In this document: piece after piece, positions 33,607 through 43,797 of the stretch | Numbering within the stretch: position 1 is the first letter of the stretch | Layout: each line of letters opens with the position of its first letter | DNA from: Thiorhodovibrio winogradskyi | GTDB lineage: Bacteria; Pseudomonadota; Gammaproteobacteria; Chromatiales; Chromatiaceae | Direction of reading: 5' to 3' | NCBI RefSeq assembly: GCF_036208045.1 | Contig: NZ_CP121472.1 | Span: 3,359,531-3,423,530, forward strand | DNA length: 64,000 nt | The notes under the pieces: model-generated | Databases searched by the model: none | Told to the model about the DNA's origin: nothing | What the model saw: only the letters and a program-made list of their open reading frames with translations | Translations under genes and position numbers: made by a program

Positions 33607-35157
33607 TCAGTCGAGCCGCTCAAGCTCGAACCCCGCCACCTGGCGCTGCTGCTCGCTAAAGGCAATGCCGATCAGGGTGATGGGTTTGCCGAGTGCGCGG
33701 TATTTGTCGGCATAGCCCTTGTCCTTGAGTTGCCGCAAGGCGCTGCCGGGGGGCGAGCGCTCGGCGACTTTGAAATCGAACAGCCAAATCTGATGCGCGA
33801 GCTTGAGCGTCAGGTCGATGCGCCCCTGGTGGGTGATGTCCTCGGCGATCACATCCAGGCCGAGCGCGGCGAGATGGCTGTAGAAGACGCTGGCCCAGTA
33901 GCCTTCGTAATGGGCAATGGGTGCGTTGTCATGCCAATGGTGTGGGATGGCGGCGAACAGGCTGTGCAGGTGCGCGCGCAAGGGTTCGGGGTCGCCGGCC
34001 TGGAGAATATCCTGGAGCTGTCCGGCCAGGCGGCTGGCCTGACTGGCGTTGCCGAGTAGCGCCTTGGCCAGCACGTCATTGAGCGCGCTTTGCACTTCCA
34101 GGTTGGGGTAGGTCAAACGATAGCGCGCGCGGGCGCCGATGCGCTGCGTCTCGGCAAAGGTGAGATAGCCGGTCTGCCACAACAGTGCTTCGGTGGCGAT
34201 ATGATCAACGTCGAAGCTGGAGAGCAGCGCATCATCGGCAAAGGTCTGGGACAGATCAGGGGTGAAGATGCCGCGCTGCATCAGCAGCTCGATCAGCCCA
34301 CTGGGAGAGCCGGTCTCGAACCAGTAGGAACGCAGCTCGCGCTCCTGAAACAGCAACAGCAGGTCGAAAGGGTTGTAGACGGCATCACCCAGCCAGTTGT
34401 AGCCGTTGTACCACAGCCGGATTTCCTCGCGGTCGAGATCCTGCCACTCGGGGGCGAAGACGGTCTCTACATCCTTCTCGGTATAGCCGCACAGCGCTGA
34501 GTAGGACGGCGAGACGGTGATATCGCGCAGGTTATTCAGCCCCGAGAACAGGCTCACCCGGCTGAATTTGCTGACCCCGGTGATGAAGACAAAGCGCACA
34601 TCGGCCTCGCGGTCCTTGATGACCGAGTAGAGATTGCGAAGCCCGTCGCGCAGCTCACGTGCCAGTTCGGGGCGGCTGAGATTATCCAGGATGGGTTTGT
34701 CGTATTCATCAACCAGCACCACGGCGCGCTGGCCGCTGATGTGGTGCGCCTGCTCAATCAGCCACTCGAAACAGCCGATGTTGTCCAGCGGATCAGGACA
34801 CTTGAGATGCAGTGCGGAGAGGTTGCGGCCAAGTTGTGATCGGATGCGTCGCTCAAGCTGCTCGCGAGAGCGCACCACCCCACCGCCGAAGCTCAAGCGA
34901 ATGACCGGATGGCGCAGCGACCAGTCCCAGTCAGGATGAATGATGAGCCCACGAAACAGCGGCTCGTTGCCAGCGAACAACTCGCCAATGGTGTCAAGCA
35001 GCAGGGATTTGCCGAAGCGGCGCGGACGCGACAGAAAGTAAAAGCTGCCCTCGTCGATCAGCCGGGCGATAAAGCCGGTTTTATCGACGTAGTAATAGTC
35101 CACCTCGCGCATCTTGGCGAAGGTCTGAATGCCGATGGGGAGTTTGCGACGGGACAT
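33607..35157 (-). CDS. AAA-ATPase_like protein with C-terminal PDDEXK_9-type nuclease domain
   Basis: 517 residues from the ATG at 35157. It opens with the family motif LPIGIQTFAKMREVDYYYVD and DKTGFIARLIDEG, then the P-loop LSRPRRFGKSLLLDT, the Walker B strand VVLVDEYDKPIL and FVFITGVSKFSRVSLFSGLN. The C-terminal nuclease-like core has GRIDLTLKL then WLFDFKV (Asp...Asp/Glu-x-Lys). These proteins are widespread in Bacteroidetes and in some purple sulfur bacteria, often in many copies; their role is unknown, with mobile or regulatory roles suggested. An upstream ATG (35241) adds 28 residues without family match. A 457-base direct repeat of its 5' part occurs at 24686-25142. Confidence 0.87.
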   Translation of the reverse strand: MSRRKLPIGIQTFAKMREVDYYYVDKTGFIARLIDEGSFYFLSRPRRFGKSLLLDTIGELFAGNEPLFRGLIIHPDWDWSLRHPVIRLSFGGGVVRSREQLERRIRSQLGRNLSALHLKCPDPLDNIGCFEWLIEQAHHISGQRAVVLVDEYDKPILDNLSRPELARELRDGLRNLYSVIKDREADVRFVFITGVSKFSRVSLFSGLNNLRDITVSPSYSALCGYTEKDVETVFAPEWQDLDREEIRLWYNGYNWLGDAVYNPFDLLLLFQERELRSYWFETGSPSGLIELLMQRGIFTPDLSQTFADDALLSSFDVDHIATEALLWQTGYLTFAETQRIGARARYRLTYPNLEVQSALNDVLAKALLGNASQASRLAGQLQDILQAGDPEPLRAHLHSLFAAIPHHWHDNAPIAHYEGYWASVFYSHLAALGLDVIAEDITHQGRIDLTLKLAHQIWLFDFKVAERSPPGSALRQLKDKGYADKYRALGKPITLIGIAFSEQQRQVAGFELERLD

Positions 35158-35432
35158 GGGCGCGGCTGTGCGAATACTCTGAATGAGAAGCGGATGATCC
35201 AACAACAGCATGGGAAAGTCGACCACCGCGCTGACCGGCAAGGCGCGTAATCGTCCCGCTAATTGGCCCCGTGCTCCTTGTCGGATAGGCTGGTAGCGGC
35301 TAAGCTATCCGGTTTTGCTGAATGCCTCGTCAATGGTGCCTAAAGCGACCTGGTTCGCGAGTTTCGGCGCGCATCTTGGCGGGTGGTGATCTCTTCAGCG
35401 ACCGGGAACTGGGATTTGAGGATTCAAACGCC

Positions 35433-37211
35433 ATGCGCAGCCATTATTGCGGCACCATCGACACTGGATTTATCGATCAGACCATCTCATTGTGCGGCTG
35501 GGTGCATCGCCGGCGCGATCATGGCGGGGTGATTTTCGTCGATCTGCGCGATCGCAGCGGCTTGGTCCAGGTGGTCTTTGACCCGGATCGCGCCGAAATT
35601 TTTTCCCAGGCCGAGCGCGCGCGCAGTGAGTATGTACTACGGGTCGAGGGCCGAGTGCGCCATCGCCCCGAGGGCACCATCAACCCCGACATGCAGACCG
35701 GGGAAATTGAAGTCCTGGCCACGGGGCTTGAGGTGCTGAATGCATCGGAAACCCCACCGATTCAACTCGATGAGTATCACGCGGACGTCAACGAGGAGTT
35801 GCGGCTGCGTTATCGTTACCTTGATCTGCGCCGCCCGGAGATGCAGCAGCGACTGCGCACCCGCGCCCTGGTCACCAGCACCCTGCGGCGGTTTCTGGAC
35901 GCGCAAGGCTTTTTGGATATCGAGACGCCCATCCTGACCAAGTCCACGCCCGAGGGCGCGCGCGACTACCTGGTGCCAAGCCGGGTGCATCCGGGTGAGT
36001 TCTATGCCCTGCCGCAGTCGCCGCAGCTGTTCAAGCAGCTCTTAATGATGTCGGGCATGGATCGCTACTATCAGATCGCGCGCTGTTTTCGCGATGAGGA
36101 TCTGCGCGCCGACCGCCAGCCGGAGTTCACCCAGCTCGATATCGAGGCGTCCTTCATCGACGAGGCCGAGCTGACCGACCTGATGGAGCGCATGATCCGC
36201 GAGCTGTTCCGCGAGGTGCTGGCGGTTGACCTGCCCGATCCCTTTCCGCGCCTGACCTATGACGAGGCCATGCAGCGTTACGGCTCCGACCGGCCGGATC
36301 TGCGCGTGGCCTTGGAGCTGGCCGATGTCAAGGACTTGATGCGGGAGGTGGACTTCAAGGTGTTCGCCGGACCGGCCAACGACCCCAAGGGTCGGGTCGC
36401 GGCGCTGCGGCTGCCGGGCGGTGGCAAACTCTCGCGCAAGGAGATTGACGACTACACCAAGTATGTCGGCATCTTCGGCGCCCGCGGTTTGGCCTACATC
36501 AAGGTGAACGACTGGGCCACCAAGGGCCGCGAGGGCCTGCAATCGCCGATTCTCAAAAACCTGCCAGACAGCGCGATCGAGGGCGTGATGGAGCGCACCG
36601 GCGCGGTCAATGGCGATCTCATCTTCTTTGGCGCCGACAAGGCGCGAGTGGTGAATGAAGCCCTGGGCGCGCTGCGGGTCAAGCTCGGGCATGAACGCGG
36701 CTTGGCCGAGGATGCCTGGCGTCCGGTTTGGGTGGTGGATTTCCCGATGTTCGAGCGGGATGAAAAAAGCGACCGCTGGCAGGCGCTGCATCATCCCTTC
36801 ACGGCGCCAGGCGAGGATCAGCTCGAGCTGCTCGCCAGCGATCCGGGTGCCTGTAAATCCCGCGCTTACGATCTGGTGCTGAACGGCACCGAGCTTGGCG
36901 GCGGCTCCATCCGTATCCATCGCGAGGAGGTGCAGCGGCGCATTTTCGAGCTATTGCAAATCAGCGCGGAGGATGCCAATGATCGCTTCGGCTTTCTGCT
37001 CACGGCACTGAAATACGGCTGCCCGCCCCATGGTGGCATCGCCTTTGGACTCGACCGGCTGGTCATGCTGATGACCGCCAGTCCTTCGATTCGCGATGTG
37101 ATGGCCTTCCCCAAGACTCAGGCCGCGGCCTGCCCGCTGACCGGAGCGCCTGCCGCGGTTGACCAGGGACAGCTGAAGGAATTGGCACTGCGGCTGCGCT
37201 CGGCCAATTGA
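35433..37211 (+). CDS. aspS: aspartyl-tRNA synthetase (AspRS)
   Basis: 593 residues, the bacterial AspRS size. It has an N-terminal OB-fold anticodon-binding domain (about 1-110, [20 protein letters not shown]), class II motif 1 near [14 protein letters not shown], motif 2 ([23 protein letters not shown] type), the bacterial GAD insertion (about 285-420) and motif 3 with [14 protein letters not shown]. It charges tRNA-Asp. Whether it is discriminating or also charges tRNA-Asn cannot be judged reliably by eye. The ATG at 35433 is chosen by homology; GAGG lies 11-14 bases upstream. The nudB-like gene follows in the same direction after about 100 bases, a pairing known in gammaproteobacteria. 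Confidence 0.97.
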   Translation: MRSHYCGTIDTGFIDQTISLCGWVHRRRDHGGVIFVDLRDRSGLVQVVFDPDRAEIFSQAERARSEYVLRVEGRVRHRPEGTINPDMQTGEIEVLATGLEVLNASETPPIQLDEYHADVNEELRLRYRYLDLRRPEMQQRLRTRALVTSTLRRFLDAQGFLDIETPILTKSTPEGARDYLVPSRVHPGEFYALPQSPQLFKQLLMMSGMDRYYQIARCFRDEDLRADRQPEFTQLDIEASFIDEAELTDLMERMIRELFREVLAVDLPDPFPRLTYDEAMQRYGSDRPDLRVALELADVKDLMREVDFKVFAGPANDPKGRVAALRLPGGGKLSRKEIDDYTKYVGIFGARGLAYIKVNDWATKGREGLQSPILKNLPDSAIEGVMERTGAVNGDLIFFGADKARVVNEALGALRVKLGHERGLAEDAWRPVWVVDFPMFERDEKSDRWQALHHPFTAPGEDQLELLASDPGACKSRAYDLVLNGTELGGGSIRIHREEVQRRIFELLQISAEDANDRFGFLLTALKYGCPPHGGIAFGLDRLVMLMTASPSIRDVMAFPKTQAAACPLTGAPAAVDQGQLKELALRLRSAN

Positions 37212-37315
37212 GGCGGACCGGAGCTGATCCGGAGCCGATTCCAGGCATGACGGCGCGGCAATGCGGCACGACCAACGTAGGTCTCGCGGACATCATCGAA
37301 CAGAGCAACCCGTCC

Positions 37316-37777
37316 ATGGCAGGCCAGACAAAACCGCAAAGATTCAAGCGCCCCGCCTCGGTGCTGGTGGTTGTCTTCACGCGCGCCGGGGAATTCCTAC
37401 TCATGCAGCGCACCCGACCGGCGCATTTCTGGCAGTCGGTCACCGGCAGTCTGCGCCCGGGAGAAAACCCTCGGCTGGCCGCGGTGCGCGAGTTGCGTGA
37501 AGAAACCGGCCTTCTCGGCAGTGGACAACTTATTGATTTACACCAGTCACGACTGTTCCCCATTATCCGCGCCTGGCGCGCCCGCTATCGCAAGAACCAT
37601 TGCTTCAACCGCGAATATTGGTTCGCGCTGCCGCTGCCAGGACGCCGCCTGATCCGGCTCAACACCTTGGAGCACTCCGATTATCAGTGGCTCCACCTCG
37701 GCCGTGCCCTGGAGCTTGCCAGCTCCCGGACCAATCGCGATGCCATGCGCTTGCTCGCCGGCGGCACACTCGCTTGA
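37316..37777 (+). CDS. nudB: dihydroneopterin triphosphate pyrophosphatase (Nudix)
   Basis: 153 residues with one Nudix domain. The Nudix box GSLRPGENPRLAAVRELREE is complete, with the RE-x2-EE core that binds magnesium. The segments RFKRPASVLVVVFT, LMQRTRPAHFWQSVTGSL and HSDYQWLHLGRA match NudB, which removes pyrophosphate from dihydroneopterin triphosphate in folate synthesis. The open frame extends back to 37208, overlapping aspS; ATG 37316 matches the family length. Position after aspS is the same as in E. coli, supporting the assignment. A general Nudix hydrolase is the alternative. Confidence 0.88.
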   Translation: MAGQTKPQRFKRPASVLVVVFTRAGEFLLMQRTRPAHFWQSVTGSLRPGENPRLAAVRELREETGLLGSGQLIDLHQSRLFPIIRAWRARYRKNHCFNREYWFALPLPGRRLIRLNTLEHSDYQWLHLGRALELASSRTNRDAMRLLAGGTLA

Positions 37778-38050
37778 ATGACGTGCATCGGACCAGGCGG
37801 AACGAACCCAGGCGCGGGCTGATGAGTCCAAGGGCATTGAAGTGTTCACTGGTTGCCGCTAATCTCGGATTAAGAATGGTCGATCAGACTGATGCACCTC
37901 GATTTCCAAGCCGTCTAGGTTTGCAGGCCGATGAATAGCCGCGCGCAACCTGCCCGCGGAAGTGCCTACCTGCCAGGACTACCCTGATCAGTCAAGCGGG
38001 CTGACTAGCTCCAACTTCCGTTTTCGCATACGCCACGACGAGTCCACCCC

Positions 38051-40249
38051 ATGAAAGAGTTCGCGCTTCGATCACCGGTTCAACGGACGAGTCCTCGGGA
38101 GCTCGGTCCGCCACCCAGGCTTTCACCTCGCGGGCTTTCAACACCCAGGCTTTTCTTGGCGCCACTGCTGGCGCTTTTACTCGGTTTTGGAGTCGTCCTT
38201 GAACTGGCGGCCCGACCGGTCGATGTCAGTCTCGCGACCCTCTTCCCGACCGAGCGCCAGGCCAAGACGGCCGTGGTCATCAACCAAGTGCTGGAGCGTT
38301 TTCATTATCGTGATTTCGAGCTCAGTCCAGCCTTCGCTGTAGCAACACTTGAACACTATTTTGATGGACTCGATCCCAACCGGTCCTTCTTCCTGGATCG
38401 CGACATTCAGCGCTTTCTCGGCAGTGCCAGCAGGCTTGATGACGATCTTGCCCAAGGGCGAGTCGATGTCGCCTTCGACATTTTTCGAGTGTATCGCATG
38501 CGGGTTGATGATCGGGTCGAATTCGCCTTGGGTGTGCTCGAAGGGGACTTCGATTTCAACAAATCGGAACACTATCAGTTTGATCGAACCAAGGCTCCCT
38601 GGCCCCGGAACGAAGCGGAACTCGATGAACTCTGGCGCAAGCGGGTGAAGAATGACTATCTCACGCTCAAGCTGGCCGACAAGGACGATGCCGAGATCCG
38701 CAAACAACTGCGCAAGCGCTATGAGGGCATTCGTCGGCGGATTCACCAGTTCGATGCCGATGATGTCTTCCAGACCTTCGTCAACGCCTACACCCAGAGC
38801 CTGGAACCCCATACGGCCTACATGTCGCCCAGCACCTCGGAGAATTTCGACATCAGCATGCGGCTGTCGCTCGAGGGGATAGGCGCTGTGCTGCGAGCCG
38901 ACAACGAGTACACGGTTATTCAGCGCACCATACCAGGCGGACCGGCGCGTCAGTCCGGCATGGTACAAACGGGCGATAAGATCGTCGGCGTTGCCCAAGG
39001 CGTTGACGGTGAATTTGACGACGTTGTCGGCTGGCGCTTGCAGGATGTGGTCGACAAGATTCGTGGCCCCAAAGGCTCGGTGGTGCGCCTGCAACTCCTG
39101 CCCAAGGCGGAAATCTCCGGCGGCGGGCGCATGCGCGAGGTCTCCCTGGTTCGCAACGAGATCAAGCTTGAAGATCAGGCCGCCAGTTCCTACGTGATTG
39201 ACGGCCCCGAGAACGCACCGGATTTGCGCATTGGCGTTATCAAAGTACCGGCGTTTTACCGCGACTTCCGCGCGGAATCCGACGGCAACCGCGATTTTCG
39301 CAGTACCACGCGCGACGTGCGCAAGCTGCTCGCGGAACTCCAGGATCAACGAGTCAATGGCATTGTCATCGACCTGCGCGGCAATGGCGGCGGCTCCCTG
39401 ACCGAGGCGACCTCCCTGACTGGCCTGTTCATCAAGGAAGGCCCGGTGGTGCAGGTGAAGGACTCCTTCGGCAAGATCGAGGTCGAGACCGACCCGGATC
39501 CTGAGTTGGTCTACTCAGGCCCACTCGCGGTCATTGTCGATCGCAACAGCGCCTCGGCCTCGGAAATCTTCGCCGGCGCCATTCAGGACTACGATCGCGG
39601 TCTCGTGGTTGGTGAACCGACCTTCGGCAAGGGGACAGTGCAAACACTGGTCGATCTCAACCGCTATGTGCCGGGCAACGAGCTCGACCTCGGCCGCCTG
39701 CGTCTAACCATGGCCGAGTTCTTTCGCATCAGTGGCGGCAGCACACAACTCAAGGGCGTGGAGCCGGACATTTTATTCGACCTCGGCTACGACAGCGATG
39801 ACCATGGCGAGCGCTCGCTCGATAATGCCCTGCCCTGGAGCAGTATCCGCCCAGCCAGTTACCAGACCTTCAATGGTGTCGATCTTAATGTACTGAGGTC
39901 GCGATCGGTTGAACGCACCGCCCGGGATCGCGGCTTCCGCATGCTGACCCGACAGGGTCGCATGCTGACGGAAATTGAAGCGCGCGATCTTGTCTCCCTG
40001 CGCGAGGACGAACGCCGCCAGGAATCCAAACGTCGGGACAAGGCGCTCAAAGAAGAGCGCAATGAGTTTCTGCGCAGCCGCGACATGGAGCCCGTCGACG
40101 AGGATGCCGATCCGATCGACGAGGAAGCGCTTGAGAAACAGCAGGACGTCATCGATGCCATCCAGGTCGATGAAGCAGCCCGCATTCTGGCCGATTTAAT
40201 CAAGCACCAGGGCGGCGCGGAACGCCCACGCGCGGCCATGCGCGATTAG
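38051..40249 (+). CDS. prc: carboxy-terminal processing protease (tail-specific protease)
   Basis: 732 residues. An N-terminal hydrophobic anchor or signal (RLFLAPLLALLLGFGVVLEL, about 33-52) is followed by the helical N-domain, a PDZ domain (about 285-370, GIGAVLRADNEYTVIQRTIP and GDKIVGVAQG) and the S41 catalytic domain with Ser502 in DRNSASASEIF and Lys527 in FGKGTVQT. The Ser-Lys spacing of 25 equals that of E. coli Tsp. A charged DUF3340-like C-terminus (about 620-720) follows. The protein degrades periplasmic proteins and trims cell-wall hydrolases together with adaptor lipoproteins. It precedes gshA by 23 bases. The N-terminus is longer and more proline-rich than in E. coli. Confidence 0.94.
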   Translation: MKEFALRSPVQRTSPRELGPPPRLSPRGLSTPRLFLAPLLALLLGFGVVLELAARPVDVSLATLFPTERQAKTAVVINQVLERFHYRDFELSPAFAVATLEHYFDGLDPNRSFFLDRDIQRFLGSASRLDDDLAQGRVDVAFDIFRVYRMRVDDRVEFALGVLEGDFDFNKSEHYQFDRTKAPWPRNEAELDELWRKRVKNDYLTLKLADKDDAEIRKQLRKRYEGIRRRIHQFDADDVFQTFVNAYTQSLEPHTAYMSPSTSENFDISMRLSLEGIGAVLRADNEYTVIQRTIPGGPARQSGMVQTGDKIVGVAQGVDGEFDDVVGWRLQDVVDKIRGPKGSVVRLQLLPKAEISGGGRMREVSLVRNEIKLEDQAASSYVIDGPENAPDLRIGVIKVPAFYRDFRAESDGNRDFRSTTRDVRKLLAELQDQRVNGIVIDLRGNGGGSLTEATSLTGLFIKEGPVVQVKDSFGKIEVETDPDPELVYSGPLAVIVDRNSASASEIFAGAIQDYDRGLVVGEPTFGKGTVQTLVDLNRYVPGNELDLGRLRLTMAEFFRISGGSTQLKGVEPDILFDLGYDSDDHGERSLDNALPWSSIRPASYQTFNGVDLNVLRSRSVERTARDRGFRMLTRQGRMLTEIEARDLVSLREDERRQESKRRDKALKEERNEFLRSRDMEPVDEDADPIDEEALEKQQDVIDAIQVDEAARILADLIKHQGGAERPRAAMRD

Positions 40250-40272
40250 ACGACGGGAGAACCCAAGACGCA

Positions 40273-41856
40273 ATGTCCCCAGATTCGCTGTTTGACGCGC
40301 GACTGTCCGCGCTCGCGCGCCTGCCGGCTGACGCCCTGCGTACCCCCTACCTGATCGGCCTTGAAAAAGAAGCCCTGCGCGTCACCCCAGCGGGCGAGGT
40401 CGCGACCAGCGCGCATCCCCGCGCGCTGGGCTCGTCGCTTACTCATCCTTACATCACCACCGACTTCTCCGAGGCACTGATCGAACTGGTCACCCCCGCG
40501 GTGGCCAGTCCGACCGAGGCGCTTCGCTTCCTGCATCAGCTGCATCTGTTCGTCTATCGCCACATTGGCGAGGAGCGCCTCTGGGCCACCAGCATGCCTT
40601 GCGTGATCGGCGGCAGCACAAGCATTCCGCTCGCCTACTATGGTGAGTCCAACGCCGGGCAGATGAAGACCATCTACAGGCGCGGCCTGGGCAATCGCTA
40701 CGGGCGGGTGATGCAGGTCATCGCCGGGGTGCATTTCAACTTCTCCCTGCGCGAGGACCTGTGGCCAATACTGCGGGACGCCTTCGGTAACCAAGACAAC
40801 CCGCGCGAGTTTCGCGACCAGCTTTACATGGGCATGGTGCGCAACCTGCAACGCCTTGGCTGGCTGGTGCCCTATCTCTTTGGTGCATCGCCTGCCGTGT
40901 GCAAAAGCTTTGTAAAGGGCGATCCCGGGGAGCTGCAATCCTTCGACCAGCATACCTATTACCACCCGCATGGGACCTCCCTGCGCATGGGCGATATCGG
41001 TTATCAAAACCGCCAGGAAGAAGGCACTGGCATGAAGGCCAGTTATGACAGCCTGGATTCCTACATCCGCAGCCTGACCTGGGCGATCGAAACCCCCTGC
41101 CCCCAGTACGAAAGCATTGGCGTCAAGGTGGCCGGGCGTTATGAGCAGCTCAACGATCATGTGCTGCAAATTGAGAACGAATACTACAGCACGGTGCGGC
41201 CCAAACAGATCACCGAGGGCATGGAACGCCCAACGCTGGCACTGCGCCGACGCGGCATTCGCTATGTCGAACTGCGCTCCACCGATGTCAATGCCTTTCA
41301 TCCGCTTGGAGTCGACGAGGAGCAACTGCATTTTCTCGCCAGCTTCATGCTCCACAGCCTGCTACGGGACAGCCCGCGCATCAATGCACGCGAACGCCGC
41401 GCCATTGACACCAACGAAGTGGTCACGGCCCATCGCGGCCGCGAACCCCGCCTGATGATTGAACGCGAAAACGCGGCCGTGCGCCTACGCGTCTGGGCGG
41501 ACAAGGTATTGGGGGAAATGCAAGAGGTCGCCGCGCTGCTCGACGGCGGCGAATCAGGCCCGCATGTGGCAAGTGTTCAAGCACAGCAGGAGAAAGTACG
41601 CGAGCCGAACAGCACCCCATCGGCGCGCATGCTGGCTGAAATGCGCGCCCAAGGCGAAAGCTTTTCCGCCTTCGCGCGCCGATTGACGGAGACGCACCGT
41701 GAAGCCTTTCTCAACCAACCGCTGCCAGTTGCCACGGAACAGGAATTCATCCGGCTCAGCGCCGAGTCTGTCGCTCGCCAGGAGGAGATTGAGGCCCGAA
41801 ACGAGGGAAGTCTGGATGAGTTTCTCGCGGCCTACTTTCACCAAGGCAAGGAATAG
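40273..41856 (+). CDS. gshA: glutamate-cysteine ligase (gamma-proteobacterial type)
   Basis: 527 residues matching the GshA class of gammaproteobacteria. The start LIGLEKEALRV, TTDFSEALIELVTP, MQVIAGVHFNFS, CPQYESIGVKV and RGIRYVELRS are the ATP/metal-binding and substrate segments. It joins glutamate and cysteine, the first step of glutathione synthesis. Located 23 bases after prc and ending before a strong bidirectional terminator. No gshB is present in the window. A glutathione-peroxidase-type gene lies at the far end (63279). Confidence 0.96.
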   Translation: MSPDSLFDARLSALARLPADALRTPYLIGLEKEALRVTPAGEVATSAHPRALGSSLTHPYITTDFSEALIELVTPAVASPTEALRFLHQLHLFVYRHIGEERLWATSMPCVIGGSTSIPLAYYGESNAGQMKTIYRRGLGNRYGRVMQVIAGVHFNFSLREDLWPILRDAFGNQDNPREFRDQLYMGMVRNLQRLGWLVPYLFGASPAVCKSFVKGDPGELQSFDQHTYYHPHGTSLRMGDIGYQNRQEEGTGMKASYDSLDSYIRSLTWAIETPCPQYESIGVKVAGRYEQLNDHVLQIENEYYSTVRPKQITEGMERPTLALRRRGIRYVELRSTDVNAFHPLGVDEEQLHFLASFMLHSLLRDSPRINARERRAIDTNEVVTAHRGREPRLMIERENAAVRLRVWADKVLGEMQEVAALLDGGESGPHVASVQAQQEKVREPNSTPSARMLAEMRAQGESFSAFARRLTETHREAFLNQPLPVATEQEFIRLSAESVARQEEIEARNEGSLDEFLAAYFHQGKE

Positions 41857-41983
41857 TCAGAGACCTGGCGTCTTGAAAAGCCCGATCTGGGGGTCCCAGG
41901 CGTGCGGGAATCCAAGGTTGCGAAAGCTGAGATCAAGCTTTAGTGAATGAACGCAACTGGAGGCGACCAGTAGGTCTGCCTGA

Positions 41984-42031
41984 CCAGAAAACACCCCGCG
42001 AGCTGTGGTGCGCGACGGGGGTGTTTTCTGG
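41984..42031. terminator. bidirectional terminator between gshA and ilvC
   Basis: Perfect 14-bp inverted repeat (41984-41997 with 42018-42031) with a 20-base loop. One arm is A-rich and the other T-rich at its outer end (GGGGTGTTTTCTGG), so both transcripts end in a GC stem plus T-run. It lies between convergent gshA and ilvC, 9 bases beyond the ilvC stop. Confidence 0.85.
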
Positions 42032-42039
42032 AAATCGCA

Positions 42040-43077
<1,038 letters not shown>

Positions 43078-43091
43078 TCATAAAAAAGTTT

Positions 43092-43176
43092 GAAGTGTGA
43101 AGTTTAAAGTGTGAAGCTTGAATTTTGAAAGCGATTGCCGCTCCCCGAACACGCACCCTTTTAAACTTCACACTTC
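43092..43176. repeat. GAAGTGTGAAG-type inverted repeat between ilvH and ilvC
   Basis: Arms 43092-43108 and 43160-43176 are perfect 17-base reverse complements. Outer arms (43086-43095 with 43080+100, i.e. 43180-43189) extend the pairing with a small offset, and the unit GAAGTTTAAAGTGTGAAG is partly repeated within the left arm. The AT-rich, low-complexity TTTGAAGTGTGAAG character contrasts with the GC-rich flanks. The ilv transcript could fold here, possibly affecting ilvC expression or stability. Confidence 0.7.
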
Positions 43177-43192
43177 TTACTTCAAACTTCAA

Positions 43193-43684
43193 TCAAAGCG
43201 CCAGCGCCTTCTCGCCGCGACCAATGCCGCTCGGGCCCGAGCGCACCACCTCGCTGATGAGACCATCCGGCACCGCCTTGATGAAGGCATCGAGCTTACT
43301 GGATGTGCCAGTCAGCTCGACCACGTAGCTTGCCTCGGTCACATCGACAATCTTGGCGCGGAAGATGTCATTCAGACGTTTGAGTTCTTCGCGATCCGGA
43401 CCCTTGGCGCGCAGCTTGATGAGCATCATCTCGCGCTCGATATGCGGCCCCTCGGACAGATCGGCCAATTTAACCACGTCGATCAGCTTGTTAAGCTGCT
43501 TCTTGATTTGCTCGACGATATCCTCGTTGCCGCGGGTGACCAACGTCATGCGTGACAGGGAGGGGTCATCGGTAGGCGCCACGGTCAGGGACTCGATATT
43601 GTAGCCGCGGGCGGAAAACAGGCCGGCGATACGCGACAGGGCGCCCGACTCGTTTTCAACCAGCATGGAAAGAATATGTCTCAT
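43193..43684 (-). CDS. ilvH: acetolactate synthase small (regulatory) subunit
   Basis: 163 residues. The N-terminal ACT domain (HILSMLVENESGALSRIAGL, GYNIESLTV) binds valine, and the C-terminal domain (ELKRLNDIFRAKIVDVTEAS, YVVELTG) activates the large subunit. It confers feedback inhibition on IlvB. It stands between ilvB and ilvC on the same strand; the 113-base gap to ilvB holds a REP-like palindrome. Only a weak ribosome-binding site (CTGGATAC) precedes the ATG. Confidence 0.96.
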   Translation of the reverse strand: MRHILSMLVENESGALSRIAGLFSARGYNIESLTVAPTDDPSLSRMTLVTRGNEDIVEQIKKQLNKLIDVVKLADLSEGPHIEREMMLIKLRAKGPDREELKRLNDIFRAKIVDVTEASYVVELTGTSSKLDAFIKAVPDGLISEVVRSGPSGIGRGEKALAL

Positions 43685-43779
43685 CGCAGTATCCAGAGAA
43701 AGCTTGTGGGGGGCGATTTCATTACCCCCGAGCCGGGCGAATCATTGAGTGATCGCTTGCATCGGGGCCAGTGCGCGGA

Positions 43780-43797
43780 GGGCGAATACATTCGCCC
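43780..43797. repeat. REP-like palindrome at the ilvB 3' end
   Basis: Perfect 8-bp stem (43780-43787 with 43790-43797) around a 2-base loop, of the GGGCGAAT...ATTCGCCC type. I know this unit as a dispersed extragenic palindrome in several bacteria, commonly followed by CCTAC as here. It abuts the ilvB stop codon and may stabilise the upstream ilvB message. Confidence 0.65.

Noticed and set aside
33493-34059. 188-codon plus-strand frame over the AAA-ATPase_like gene
   Set aside because: It is antisense to a gene with clear P-loop and nuclease motifs.
38177-39349. 390-codon frame antisense to prc
   Set aside because: Same shadow effect; prc carries all catalytic motifs.
40246-41355. 369-codon frame antisense to gshA
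   Set aside because: Same shadow effect; no family resemblance and no leader.
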